Of a DNA stretch of 64,000 nt, positions 54,163 to 62,469 are shown one piece after another (within the stretch, counting starts at the first letter, position 1; the number at the start of each line of letters is the position of its first letter). Origin of the DNA: Streptomyces ficellus (lineage in GTDB: Bacteria; Actinomycetota; Actinomycetes; Streptomycetales; Streptomycetaceae); the NCBI RefSeq assembly GCF_009739905.1, contig NZ_CP034279.1:2852001-2916000 (forward strand), in the 5' to 3' direction. Below the pieces are notes generated by a model. That model had not been told where the DNA came from and did no database searches. It worked only from the letters and a program-made list of their open reading frames with translations. The translations under genes and the position numbers were made by a program.

Positions 54163-56898
54163 TCAGCGCGTGGAGCGGTAGGTGCTGACGGCCTGTTGGT
54201 AGATCTCGGACACCTTGTCACGCTGGCTCTCCGGTCCGAGGACCTGCACGACGTGGTAGCGGTCGCCCACGATGAGGGCGAGGTTCCGCACGTACACCTC
54301 ACGGCCGTTGGCGTCCGACCAGGTGAACTGGCCCTCAGCCATGACCTGTCGGCCCACGTCGATCCGGCGCAGGCCGGAGGCGGTCGCCCAGCTGCTGTCC
54401 CGCCAGGGCTGGAGTTCGCGCTCCTTGGTGCGCTGGTACTCCAGCGGGTCGCTGCCGCCCGCCGCGACGGTGTCCCGGCCGGGGACGACGATCAGGGTGA
54501 AGTCGCCGCCGGTGTAGCGGATCTGTCCGACGTCGTTGATGGGGCTGCGGTGCCAGGTCTTGTCGACACCGATCCGGAAACCCTCCGGATCGTCACGCAG
54601 CGTGTACCCGGCAGGCATGTCGGGCGCGTCCGGCCCGTTCGGTGAGCCGGGCGAGACGGTGTTCGTCGACGGGGCGGGGACGCTCGGCGTCGGCTGCTGC
54701 TGCTGCGGATCCCCGGACGGCTGGTTCTGGGACGGCAGCTGGGGCTGCTGGGGCTGCTGCGAGGCGGGTGGGGTCTGCGGGGCCTGGGGGGTCCGTGCCT
54801 GGCCCTGCTGCTGCTCCGCCTTGGGCATGAACATCACGGCGTACGCGATGGCCGCGACGAGGGCCAGCAGTATGACGATCAGCAGGGTGCGGCCGAGCGC
54901 GCGGGGGCCACGGGCGCCGTGCGGGGCGACGGCGTTTCCGGGCACGCGGCCACCGCTCTTCGCGGGCCTCGCCCTCCGGGCGTGACCGCGGTGCCGGCCG
55001 TGAGTGGTTCCGGCCGCGCCCGCGCGGCGCCTGCGGACCAGTTCGCCCCGGCGGCGTACGACGGGAAGGCGGGCGGCGTCGACGGACGGCATGGGGACGA
55101 CCCCGGCGCCCGCGTCGGGCTCCGGCGCCGACCGGACCAGCGACCGCAACCAGCCGCGCAGCTCCTCGAAGTCCGGCCGCTCGGTCGGGTCCTGACGCAG
55201 CAGCGACTCGACGACCGGGCGCAGCGGGCCGCACTCCTCCGCGAACGCGGGCGGCTCGGCGCACACCATCTGGACCAGCTCGGCCGCGTTCTCCTCGGGG
55301 TACGGGGCATGGCCCTGGACCGCGCGGTACAGCAGCGCCCCGAGCGCCCACAGGTCGGTGGAGGGGCCGATGGGCGGCGCCAACTGCCACGTGTCGTGGA
55401 CCGGCCCCGCCTGCTCGGGCGCCCACCGCTCGGTCACGGCACCCACGATCGCGACCCGGGCCTGGCGGGCCCGCTCGGCCGCGAGGGGCGTGGCCGGACC
55501 CCGGTACCGGGGCTCGGCCGCCTCACCGGACGCACCGGGCGCGCCGGAGTGGGCCCCGGCGTGGGTCCCCGGGGGCGGCACCGTACCGTCGCCGGACCGC
55601 GGTTGCCCCTGGCGCCGGGCGTCGGCGCGCAGCGCGTCCCGCGCCCCGTACGGCGAGACGCCCCCGCCCGCCGGGACCGGACCGGCCCCGGAGCCGATGC
55701 CGGAACCGGAGCCCGGACCGTCGCTCCAGGTGCCGGTCAGCAGGGCGCGCCGGGGCGCACCGCCGCCACTCGTCCCGCCCTCATCACTTCCGTCACCCGG
55801 CCCGGTGGCACGGCCCCGTCCGGGGTGGCCGGGGTCGTGGTCGTCGTCCTCGTCGTCGTCGAGGTCGGCTGCGTGGGTCCACCACTGCGGCTCGTAGTCG
55901 CCCGGTGTCCCGCCCGCGGGCGCGGCGGGGCCCTTGGGCGGGGGCGGCAGGGAGAGGGCCGCGCCCGCCTCGTCCGCGCGCCCGGCGGCCCGCGCCCCGG
56001 CCCGGTACGCGGCGATGGCTCCGGCCCGGGAGGCACGGTGGTCCGGCGCGGCGGGCTCCGGGAGGCCGGGACGCTCGGGCGCGGGCAGGCCGGGGGCGCC
56101 GCCCCGCCCGGTGCCCGTGAGGGCGGAGTGGCCCAGGGCCGGGGGCGGCTCCTGGAGGGTGCGGGGTTCCGGCAGCGCGGGGGTGGCCGGCTCGTAGCCG
56201 GGGGCGAGGGCGGGCAGCGGGGTGGGCGCGGGCCCCGGAGGGTCCGGCGGGTGCGGGAAGTCGTCGTCGGCGTCCGGGTCGGGAACCGGGGCGTACCCGC
56301 AGAGGGCCTCTTCCGCGGCGCCCGCGGCGAGCCCCGTCAGGACCACCCGTCCGTCGTCGCAGACCAGCACCGTACGCACCGTGATGTTCCGGTGGACCCA
56401 GCCGTGCGCGTGGAGGGCGCGCAGCGCGGTCAGCACGTCGGAGCCGATCTCGGCCGCGCGGTAGGGGCTCAGCGGCTTCTCCGCGAGGAGGGCCGCCAGC
56501 GGCCGGGCCGCGACCAGTTCACTCACTATCCACAGCGACCCGGCCTCGGCGAAGACGTCGAAGACCTGGTCGAGCCGGGGGTGGTCCGGGATCTGCGCGG
56601 CCGCCTGCGCGGCCTCGATCGCCCGCCGCACCGCCGGGTCACCGGACCTGCGGACCGCCCGGCCGGTGGTGGATCCGCGGGACGGCACGCGCGCGCCGTC
56701 CGCTCCGGCGTAACCCGCCGGCCCGTCCGGCTCCATCACCTCGGCGTCGACGACCTCCGGCAACGGGAGCTGGCGGACCAGCACTTCCTGGCCGCTGTAG
56801 GTGTCAAAGGCCCGCGTCTCGACGAGTTCGTACTCGTCGGAGGGCGGCAAGGGCAGGCGGTAGCGGTCGGCGAGCACCCTTCCCGCGTAGTCGTCCAC
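54163..56898 (-). CDS. Membrane pseudokinase with a large insertion in the kinase fold
   Basis: The 911-residue protein keeps the outline of the Ser/Thr kinase domain but has lost key residues. There is no Gly-rich loop; the VAIK lysine region reads VLVRQLPLPE; HRD is VHRNITV (169-171) and DFG is VLTGLAAG (188-192). From ~205 to ~480 a Pro/Gly/Arg-rich low-complexity insertion of ~275 residues separates the two lobes; the C-lobe then resumes (GPSTDLWALGALLYRAVQGH). It has one membrane helix (TLLIVILLALVAAIAYAVMF) and an external domain similar to the other kinases (AGYTLRDDPEGFRIGV). It starts at ATG 56898. It probably acts as a scaffold or sensor. Confidence 0.85.
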   Translation of the reverse strand: MDDYAGRVLADRYRLPLPPSDEYELVETRAFDTYSGQEVLVRQLPLPEVVDAEVMEPDGPAGYAGADGARVPSRGSTTGRAVRRSGDPAVRRAIEAAQAAAQIPDHPRLDQVFDVFAEAGSLWIVSELVAARPLAALLAEKPLSPYRAAEIGSDVLTALRALHAHGWVHRNITVRTVLVCDDGRVVLTGLAAGAAEEALCGYAPVPDPDADDDFPHPPDPPGPAPTPLPALAPGYEPATPALPEPRTLQEPPPALGHSALTGTGRGGAPGLPAPERPGLPEPAAPDHRASRAGAIAAYRAGARAAGRADEAGAALSLPPPPKGPAAPAGGTPGDYEPQWWTHAADLDDDEDDDHDPGHPGRGRATGPGDGSDEGGTSGGGAPRRALLTGTWSDGPGSGSGIGSGAGPVPAGGGVSPYGARDALRADARRQGQPRSGDGTVPPPGTHAGAHSGAPGASGEAAEPRYRGPATPLAAERARQARVAIVGAVTERWAPEQAGPVHDTWQLAPPIGPSTDLWALGALLYRAVQGHAPYPEENAAELVQMVCAEPPAFAEECGPLRPVVESLLRQDPTERPDFEELRGWLRSLVRSAPEPDAGAGVVPMPSVDAARLPVVRRRGELVRRRRAGAAGTTHGRHRGHARRARPAKSGGRVPGNAVAPHGARGPRALGRTLLIVILLALVAAIAYAVMFMPKAEQQQGQARTPQAPQTPPASQQPQQPQLPSQNQPSGDPQQQQPTPSVPAPSTNTVSPGSPNGPDAPDMPAGYTLRDDPEGFRIGVDKTWHRSPINDVGQIRYTGGDFTLIVVPGRDTVAAGGSDPLEYQRTKERELQPWRDSSWATASGLRRIDVGRQVMAEGQFTWSDANGREVYVRNLALIVGDRYHVVQVLGPESQRDKVSEIYQQAVSTYRSTR

Positions 56899-56934
56899 GA
56901 CGCCGCCTCCCCACGAGCGCGCTGTCCCCCGGTC

Positions 56935-56988
56935 TCACAGTCCGTACGCCTGCCTCACAGACCGTACGCCTGCCTCACGGACCGTACG
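56935..56988. repeat. 20-bp direct repeat upstream of the pseudokinase gene
   Basis: The unit TCACAG(T/A)CCGTACGCCTGCC occurs at 56935-56954 and 56955-56974, and a partial copy (TCACGGACCGTACG) at 56975-56988. It lies 37-90 bases upstream of the pseudokinase start. The 20-bp period, about two helical turns, would suit repeated binding of a regulator. Confidence 0.8.
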
Positions 56989-57077
56989 AACCCGTCAATT
57001 CCGGTCGCCCGGCGTGCAGTTACCCACTACTTTCCGGCTGCGTACGGTCCACGAGCTCTCACGATACGTGGCCCTGG

Positions 57078-59864
57078 TCAGTCCTTGGGGCTGAACGTCG
57101 CGAACGCCGTGTCCCGCAGCGTCTTGCACTCGGCCGCGTCCCACTCGGCGGACTTGCACGTAATCATGATCGAGTAGCCGCGCTTCGCGTCCACCTTGAA
57201 GCCCCGGTTGAGCACCCTCACCTGCTCTCCGCTCTGCCTGCGCTCGAACTGCCAGTCGGCGACCGTCGGATAACCCTTGTAGTCGACCTTGTCGATCCCA
57301 TGATGCTTGTAGCCACTGACACTGGCCTTCAGACCGACCACGGCGGCGGCCCAGGCCGCGGCGGCGTCGTCACCCGGGCTGTTGGTGAAGTCCACCTGGA
57401 CACGGGGGAACCCGCCGCCCGCGCTGTATATGCCACCCGAGTTCTGCCCCGCTATGGCGGTCCTGGCGAAGCCCGACGGCATGCCCATGGTGAAGTGGAA
57501 CCGGTCGTCGGTGACCAGACGGTACCCGGCCGGCAGGGCCGCCGAGCCACTGCCCGAACCGGCCCCGGCCGTCGCTCCGGTGTCACCGGACGGCTTCGTA
57601 CCGCCGTCTCCGCCGGTGCCTCCGCTGCCATTGCCACCGCCGGTGCCGGGCTGGTCACCGCCCTGCTCCTTGCCCTGCTCACCGTCGGGCCGTTCATTGT
57701 TGCCGGCGTCCGTACCGGCCGAGGCCGTCGCACCCGCCGACGCCGTCCGGTCGGTGCCCGGCGTGCCCTGGCCCTTGGCGCCCGGCTCGTCGCCACCGCC
57801 CAGCGCGAAGACCAGGATGGTGGCGAGCACGGCGAGCACCACCACCACCGCGATGATCACGAGCGTGCGCCGCGGCACCACGTCGGTGAGCGGCGCCCGG
57901 GCCGGCGTCACCGGCGCGGAACGCTCGGCGGTCTGCGCCCCGGAGGCCGACTCCGCCTTGGCGAACGCCGCCGCGTTGCGTACCGAGCGCAGCGCGCCCC
58001 GCATCCGCTCCGCCGCCGGGTCGTCCGCCTCCTTCGCCCTGCCCACGGCCCCCTCGCCGGGGAGCGGCAGCAGCGGCACGATACGGGTGGTCTCCGGCGA
58101 CGGCTCGGGCACCACCGGCGCCTCGGGCGCGTGAATCACGTCGTTGAGCAGCACGCGGGCGCCCGCGTCGTCGAGGCGCTTGGCCGGATCCTTGTGCAGC
58201 AGCCCGTAGATGACCTCCTCCAGCGGGCCCGCGTTCTTCGGCGGGTCGAGCTGCTCGGTCATCACGGCGGTCAGCGTGGCGATGGCGGAGCCCTTGTCGT
58301 ACGGCGGGCAGCCCTCCACGCACGCGTACAGCAGGCCGCCCAGCGACCACATGTCCGCCGCCGGGCCAGGCTTGTGCCCACGGGCCCGCTCGGGCGAGAT
58401 GTACGAGGGCGCGCCGACGAGCATGCCCGTCGAGGTGATGGACGGGTCGCCCTCGACCTGCGCGATGCCGAAGTCGGTGAGGACGACCCGGCCGTCGTCC
58501 GCGATGAGGACGTTCGACGGCTTCACGTCACGGTGCAGGATGCCCTCGCGGTGCGCGGAGCGCAGGACGTCGAGGATGGCGAGCCCGACCTCGGCGGCCC
58601 GCCGCGGGCTCAGGACGCCGTCCTCCCGGATGGCGTCGGCGAGCGACTTGCCCTCGATCAGCTCCATCACGATCCAGGGACGGTCGTCCTCGTCGACGAC
58701 GTCGTAGACCGTCACGGCCCCGTTGTTACGGATCCGGGCGATCGCCTTGGCCTCGCGCAGGGTGCGCGTGATCAGGCGGCGCTTCTCGTCCTCGTCGATG
58801 CTGCTGGGGAACCGCAGCTCCTTGACGGCGACGGTACGCCCGAGCGTCTCGTCGACCGCCCGCCACACCGTGCCCATGCCGCCCCGGCCCAGCACGCCTC
58901 CGAGCCGGTAACGCCCCGCGAGCAGCCGCCCCTCGCCGGCCGGCCGCACCGCAGCCGCCGCATCGGCCCGGCCACCCGCACGGCCACCCGCCGCGGGCGC
59001 CTTGGCGTCGGAGGACGGCTTGGCGCCGGTGGACGCCTTGGCGTCGGAGGACGGCTTGGCATCGGAGGACGCCTTGGCGTCGGAGGGCTGGGCGCTCTTG
59101 GGTGCTCGGGCGTCGGCGGGTGCGGGCGCCGGCGCTTTGTCGGGCTTGGGCGACTTGGGGGCCTCGGCGTCCTTCGGGGCGACGGGCTCCTGCGCGCTCC
59201 CGGACTTCTTCAGGCTCGCGGGAGCGGCTGCCGGGCTCTCCGCACCCTTCGGGCCCTTCGAGTCCTTCGAGTCCTTCAGGTCCTTCCGGTCCGCGGAGGC
59301 GTCCGGGGAACCCTTCGGGTCTCCGGAATCCTTGCCCTCGACGGACGGGTCCGACGAAACCGCGGAGTCGGCCGCGCCGGCCGCGCCGTCCACGTCGTCC
59401 CCGGAGCCGCCCGAGTCCTTCGCTGCCTTTGATGCCTTCGCGACCCTGGACTTGGCAGCCTCGGCGGGCACCTTCGGGGCCTCGGGCTTCTCCGAACCGG
59501 CGCCCGTGGGCGAGGGCGCCGACGCGTCGTCAGCGGCATCGGCCGCGGCCGCACCGGGCCGGTCGGCGTCCGTCGCGCCGCCCGCGTCCTGGCCCGAGCC
59601 GCCGCCGGACTTGGCGGCACGCGCGCCCTTGCCGGACCGCGGGGCGGGGACCGACTCGCCCTTGTTCGCACCGTCGTCCGCGGGGCGGCCGGTGCTCAGC
59701 TTCATGGTCGCGTCCCTGACCGGCTCCGTACCCGACGTGGCGGGTGCGTCCCCGGCCGTTCCGGTGCGCGGATCCTGGCCCGGCCCGTCCGACTCGACGC
59801 CCGACTTCCCCACGTTCCGCTGAGGTTTCCGAGCCGCGTTCCGCGACTGCTCCGCTCCCGACAT
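57078..59864 (-). CDS. Ser/Thr protein kinase with long Lys/Ala/Pro-rich N terminus
   Basis: The 928-residue kinase starts with ~315 residues of Ala/Lys/Asp/Ser/Pro-rich low complexity (KDLKDSKDSKGPKG, SDAKPSSDAK repeats). An intact kinase domain follows (GRGGMGTVW ~326; Lys348 in VAVKEL; HRDVKPSNV 444-452; DFGIAQ 464-469), then one membrane helix (TLVIIAVVVVLAVLATILVFAL) and an external domain (PAGYRLVTDDRFHFTMGMPSGF). ATG 59864 (MSGAEQSRN) with AGAGGGG upstream is preferred over an earlier in-frame start at 60029. It has no PASTA repeats. Confidence 0.93.
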   Translation of the reverse strand: MSGAEQSRNAARKPQRNVGKSGVESDGPGQDPRTGTAGDAPATSGTEPVRDATMKLSTGRPADDGANKGESVPAPRSGKGARAAKSGGGSGQDAGGATDADRPGAAAADAADDASAPSPTGAGSEKPEAPKVPAEAAKSRVAKASKAAKDSGGSGDDVDGAAGAADSAVSSDPSVEGKDSGDPKGSPDASADRKDLKDSKDSKGPKGAESPAAAPASLKKSGSAQEPVAPKDAEAPKSPKPDKAPAPAPADARAPKSAQPSDAKASSDAKPSSDAKASTGAKPSSDAKAPAAGGRAGGRADAAAAVRPAGEGRLLAGRYRLGGVLGRGGMGTVWRAVDETLGRTVAVKELRFPSSIDEDEKRRLITRTLREAKAIARIRNNGAVTVYDVVDEDDRPWIVMELIEGKSLADAIREDGVLSPRRAAEVGLAILDVLRSAHREGILHRDVKPSNVLIADDGRVVLTDFGIAQVEGDPSITSTGMLVGAPSYISPERARGHKPGPAADMWSLGGLLYACVEGCPPYDKGSAIATLTAVMTEQLDPPKNAGPLEEVIYGLLHKDPAKRLDDAGARVLLNDVIHAPEAPVVPEPSPETTRIVPLLPLPGEGAVGRAKEADDPAAERMRGALRSVRNAAAFAKAESASGAQTAERSAPVTPARAPLTDVVPRRTLVIIAVVVVLAVLATILVFALGGGDEPGAKGQGTPGTDRTASAGATASAGTDAGNNERPDGEQGKEQGGDQPGTGGGNGSGGTGGDGGTKPSGDTGATAGAGSGSGSAALPAGYRLVTDDRFHFTMGMPSGFARTAIAGQNSGGIYSAGGGFPRVQVDFTNSPGDDAAAAWAAAVVGLKASVSGYKHHGIDKVDYKGYPTVADWQFERRQSGEQVRVLNRGFKVDAKRGYSIMITCKSAEWDAAECKTLRDTAFATFSPKD

Positions 59865-60481
59865 GCGTCCCCTCTGCGATCCCTGATCCTCGCCCGCGCC
59901 TGCCGCTTCCGCGCGATGCGGTAACCCGCCCTGGAAGAGCGTCCATTGTCTCTCACTCCGGGACCGGCGGATCTCCCGGGTCCTCCGTGCCCCGGGACGG
60001 CCCTTACAGGAGAGACCACACGATGCCACGGTCCCACGCCCGACGGGACCTTGTGCTGGTCACGGCCCTGCTCGGCCCCGGCGCCGATCCGCTGCCCGGG
60101 GGCCCTCCCCCCACCCCCTCCCCCGCCCCCTCCGCCGTTCTACCGCGACTTACCCCCGACGGCCATGCCCAGCGCCGCACCACACCCCAGCGCGCCGCAT
60201 CGCGCCCCACCGCACCGAGCCGCACCCCCGCCGATGTCGCGTCCTCACCCACCCGCGCCCGCACCGCACGTCCTCCCCTCAGGCACGTCCGGCGCCCCCG
60301 GCGGCATGGTGACGACCCGACAACTGCCCCCGTGGTGTCGGCGCGGCCGCAACCACGCCTCCGCACTCCTCCTCGCCTCGGCGCACCGGCGCAGCGGACT
60401 GACGGTGGGTAACCGTCCAGGACCGGCGTGCACGGCGACGAGCCACCACCTGCCTACCGATTACCGACTCCGCCGACCGCC
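59865..60481. other. Long intergenic region between kinase and glpD
   Basis: These 617 bases hold the kinase leader next to 59864 and, on the plus strand, a frame starting at ATG 60023 behind CAGGAGAG that could give 130 Arg/Pro/Ala-rich residues to 60412. Its composition looks like antisense or random GC sequence, so I do not call it a gene. A C-rich run (~60100-60145) and Pro/Arg-type reading follow. No feature is certain. Confidence 0.45.
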
Positions 60482-62188
60482 CTACAGCGGCACGATGTCG
60501 GGGGCGCCCAGGCGGGCGGCGTCGGCCGTGAGGTCGTCCGGCTGTCGCTGCGACTCGCGCTCCGCCTCCACGCGCTTCTCGTAGTGCTCCACCTCCTTCT
60601 CGATGTGCCCTTCGTCCCAGCCCAGCACCGGCGCCATCAGTTCGGCGCACTCGCGCGCACAGCGGGTGCCCCGGTCGAACGTCTCGATGGAGATGCGCGT
60701 CCGCCGGGTGAGGACGTCGTCCAGGTGCCTGGCGCCCTCGTGCGACGCGGCGTAGACGACCTCGGCGCGCAGGTAGTCGTCGGCGCCGCCCAGGGGTTCG
60801 CCGAGTTTCGGGTCGGCGGCGATCAGGTCCAGCAGTTCCTCGACGAGCGAGCCGTACCGGTTCAACAGGTGTTCCACGCGCACCACGTGAAGGCCCGTCC
60901 GGGCGGCGATGCGGGCGCGGGCGTTCCACAGGGCGCGGTAGCCCTCGGCGCCCAGCAGTGGCACGTCCTCGGTGACGCAGGAGGCCACCCGGAGGTCGAG
61001 GCCGTGCACCGCCTCGTCGACGGCGTCCTTGGCCATCACCCGGTAGGTCGTGTACTTGCCGCCCGCCACGACGACCAGGCCCGGCACCGGGTGGGCGACC
61101 GTGTGTTCGCGCGACAGTTTGCTCGTGGCGTCGGACTCGCCGGCCAGCAGCGGCCGGAGGCCCGCGTACACGCCCTGGACGTCGTCGCGGGTGAGCGGTA
61201 CCGCGAGGACGCTGTTCACGTGCTCCAGGAGGTAGTCGATGTCGGCGCTGGACGCCGCCGGGTGTGCCTTGTCCAGGTCCCAGTCGGTGTCGGTGGTCCC
61301 CACGATCCAGTGGCGGCCCCAGGGGATGACGAAGAGGACCGACTTCTCGGTGCGCAGGATCAGACCGGTGGTCGAGTGGATCCGGTCCTTGGGCACGACG
61401 AGGTGGATGCCCTTCGACGCGCGGACGTGGAACTGGCCCCGCTCTGCGATCAGGGCCTGTGTGTCGTCCGTCCACACTCCGGTGGCGTTGACGACCTGTT
61501 TGGCGCGGACCTCGTACTCGCCGCCCCCTTCCACGTCCTGCACGCGGGCGCCGACGACGCGCTCGCCCTCGCGCAGGAAGCCGATGACGCGGGCCCGGCT
61601 GGCGACGTGCGCGCCGTAGCCGGCCGCCGTGCGTACGAGGGTGGCCACGAACCGGGCGTCGTCCATCTGGGCGTCGTAGTACTGCAGTGCCCCGACGAGC
61701 GCGTCCTTCCTGAGCGCCGGTGCCACCCGCAGCGCGCCGCGCCGGGACAGGTGCCGGTGCATGGGCAGGCCGCGGCCGTGTCCGGAGGAGACGGACATGG
61801 CGTCGTACAGCGCCACGCCCGATCCGGCGTAGAACCGCTCCCAGCCCTTGTGCTGGAGCGGGTAGAGGAACGGCACCGGTTTGACCAGGTGGGGGGCGAG
61901 GCGCTCCAGCAGCAGCCCGCGTTCCTTCAGCGCTTCCCGTACGAGGGCGAAGTCCAGCATCTCCAGATAGCGCAGCCCGCCGTGGATCAGCTTGCTCGAC
62001 CGGCTGGAGGTGCCGGACGCCCAGTCACGCGCCTCGACGAGGCCGGTCGCGAGGCCGCGTGTCGCCGCGTCGAGAGCCGTCCCGGCGCCCACTACTCCGG
62101 CGCCCACGACCAGCACGTCCAGTTCACGATCGGCCATGGCCGCCAGCGCCTGTGCGCGCTCGGCGGGTCCCAGTGTCGCTGTCCTCAC
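60482..62188 (-). CDS. glpD: Glycerol-3-phosphate dehydrogenase (FAD-dependent)
   Basis: The 568-residue flavoenzyme oxidizes sn-glycerol-3-phosphate to DHAP in glycerol catabolism. Motifs are LDVLVVGAGVVGAGTALDAATRG (FAD), TSSRSSKLIHGGLRYLEMLDF, NATGVWTDDTQALI, SKGIHLVVPKDRI, FVIPWGRHWIVGTTDTDWD and VAGGKYTTYRVMAKDA, then the C-terminal helical domain. GTG 62188 is preceded by GGGAGGCA and opens VRTATLGPAERAQALAAM, matching the family. An in-frame upstream frame reaches 62356 but adds unconserved residues. The membrane-associated respiratory route is inferred from the family. Confidence 0.97.
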   Translation of the reverse strand: MRTATLGPAERAQALAAMADRELDVLVVGAGVVGAGTALDAATRGLATGLVEARDWASGTSSRSSKLIHGGLRYLEMLDFALVREALKERGLLLERLAPHLVKPVPFLYPLQHKGWERFYAGSGVALYDAMSVSSGHGRGLPMHRHLSRRGALRVAPALRKDALVGALQYYDAQMDDARFVATLVRTAAGYGAHVASRARVIGFLREGERVVGARVQDVEGGGEYEVRAKQVVNATGVWTDDTQALIAERGQFHVRASKGIHLVVPKDRIHSTTGLILRTEKSVLFVIPWGRHWIVGTTDTDWDLDKAHPAASSADIDYLLEHVNSVLAVPLTRDDVQGVYAGLRPLLAGESDATSKLSREHTVAHPVPGLVVVAGGKYTTYRVMAKDAVDEAVHGLDLRVASCVTEDVPLLGAEGYRALWNARARIAARTGLHVVRVEHLLNRYGSLVEELLDLIAADPKLGEPLGGADDYLRAEVVYAASHEGARHLDDVLTRRTRISIETFDRGTRCARECAELMAPVLGWDEGHIEKEVEHYEKRVEAERESQRQPDDLTADAARLGAPDIVPL

Positions 62189-62324
62189 CGCTGCCTCCCG
62201 TCGCCCCCGAGTGGTTCCCGAGTGGGTCGGTCCCCACGCGAACCGCACGTGGTTCCCGCGTGGTCCCGTGTGCTCGGGCTCACACACTCGATTCTGTCCC
62301 GGGCCCCCGACTTCAGCCACCGCC

Positions 62325-62333
62325 TGTGGACAA
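62325..62333. promoter_or_regulatory. DnaA-box-like site
   Basis: TGTGGACAA, the exact reverse complement of the Streptomyces DnaA box TTGTCCACA, lies in the glpD / sugar-dehydrogenase divergent region. A second near-match, CTGTCCACA, occurs at 62411-62419 in the opposite orientation. A single perfect 9-mer can occur by chance. Confidence 0.4.
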
Positions 62334-62469
62334 CACTCGGCCGAACCACGGCTCACAATGCCGCATAACGGTCATATTTACGCCTAGTCTGACATTGCGC
62401 TGCGCTCGTTCTGTCCACAGGACTTGCGCGTCTCGTCCACTCCGGCTACTGGGAAGGACGGCATCACCC

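Noticed and set aside
57313..57321. TGTCAGTGG on the minus strand inside the kinase gene
   Set aside because: It lies within coding sequence (SVSGYKHH region), with no -10 at the right spacing and no downstream start.
60023..60412. Plus-strand frame of 130 residues with a ribosome-binding site-like CAGGAGAG
   Set aside because: The composition (Arg/Pro/Thr/Ala) is that of non-coding GC sequence and there is no domain; kept only as a note on the intergenic region.
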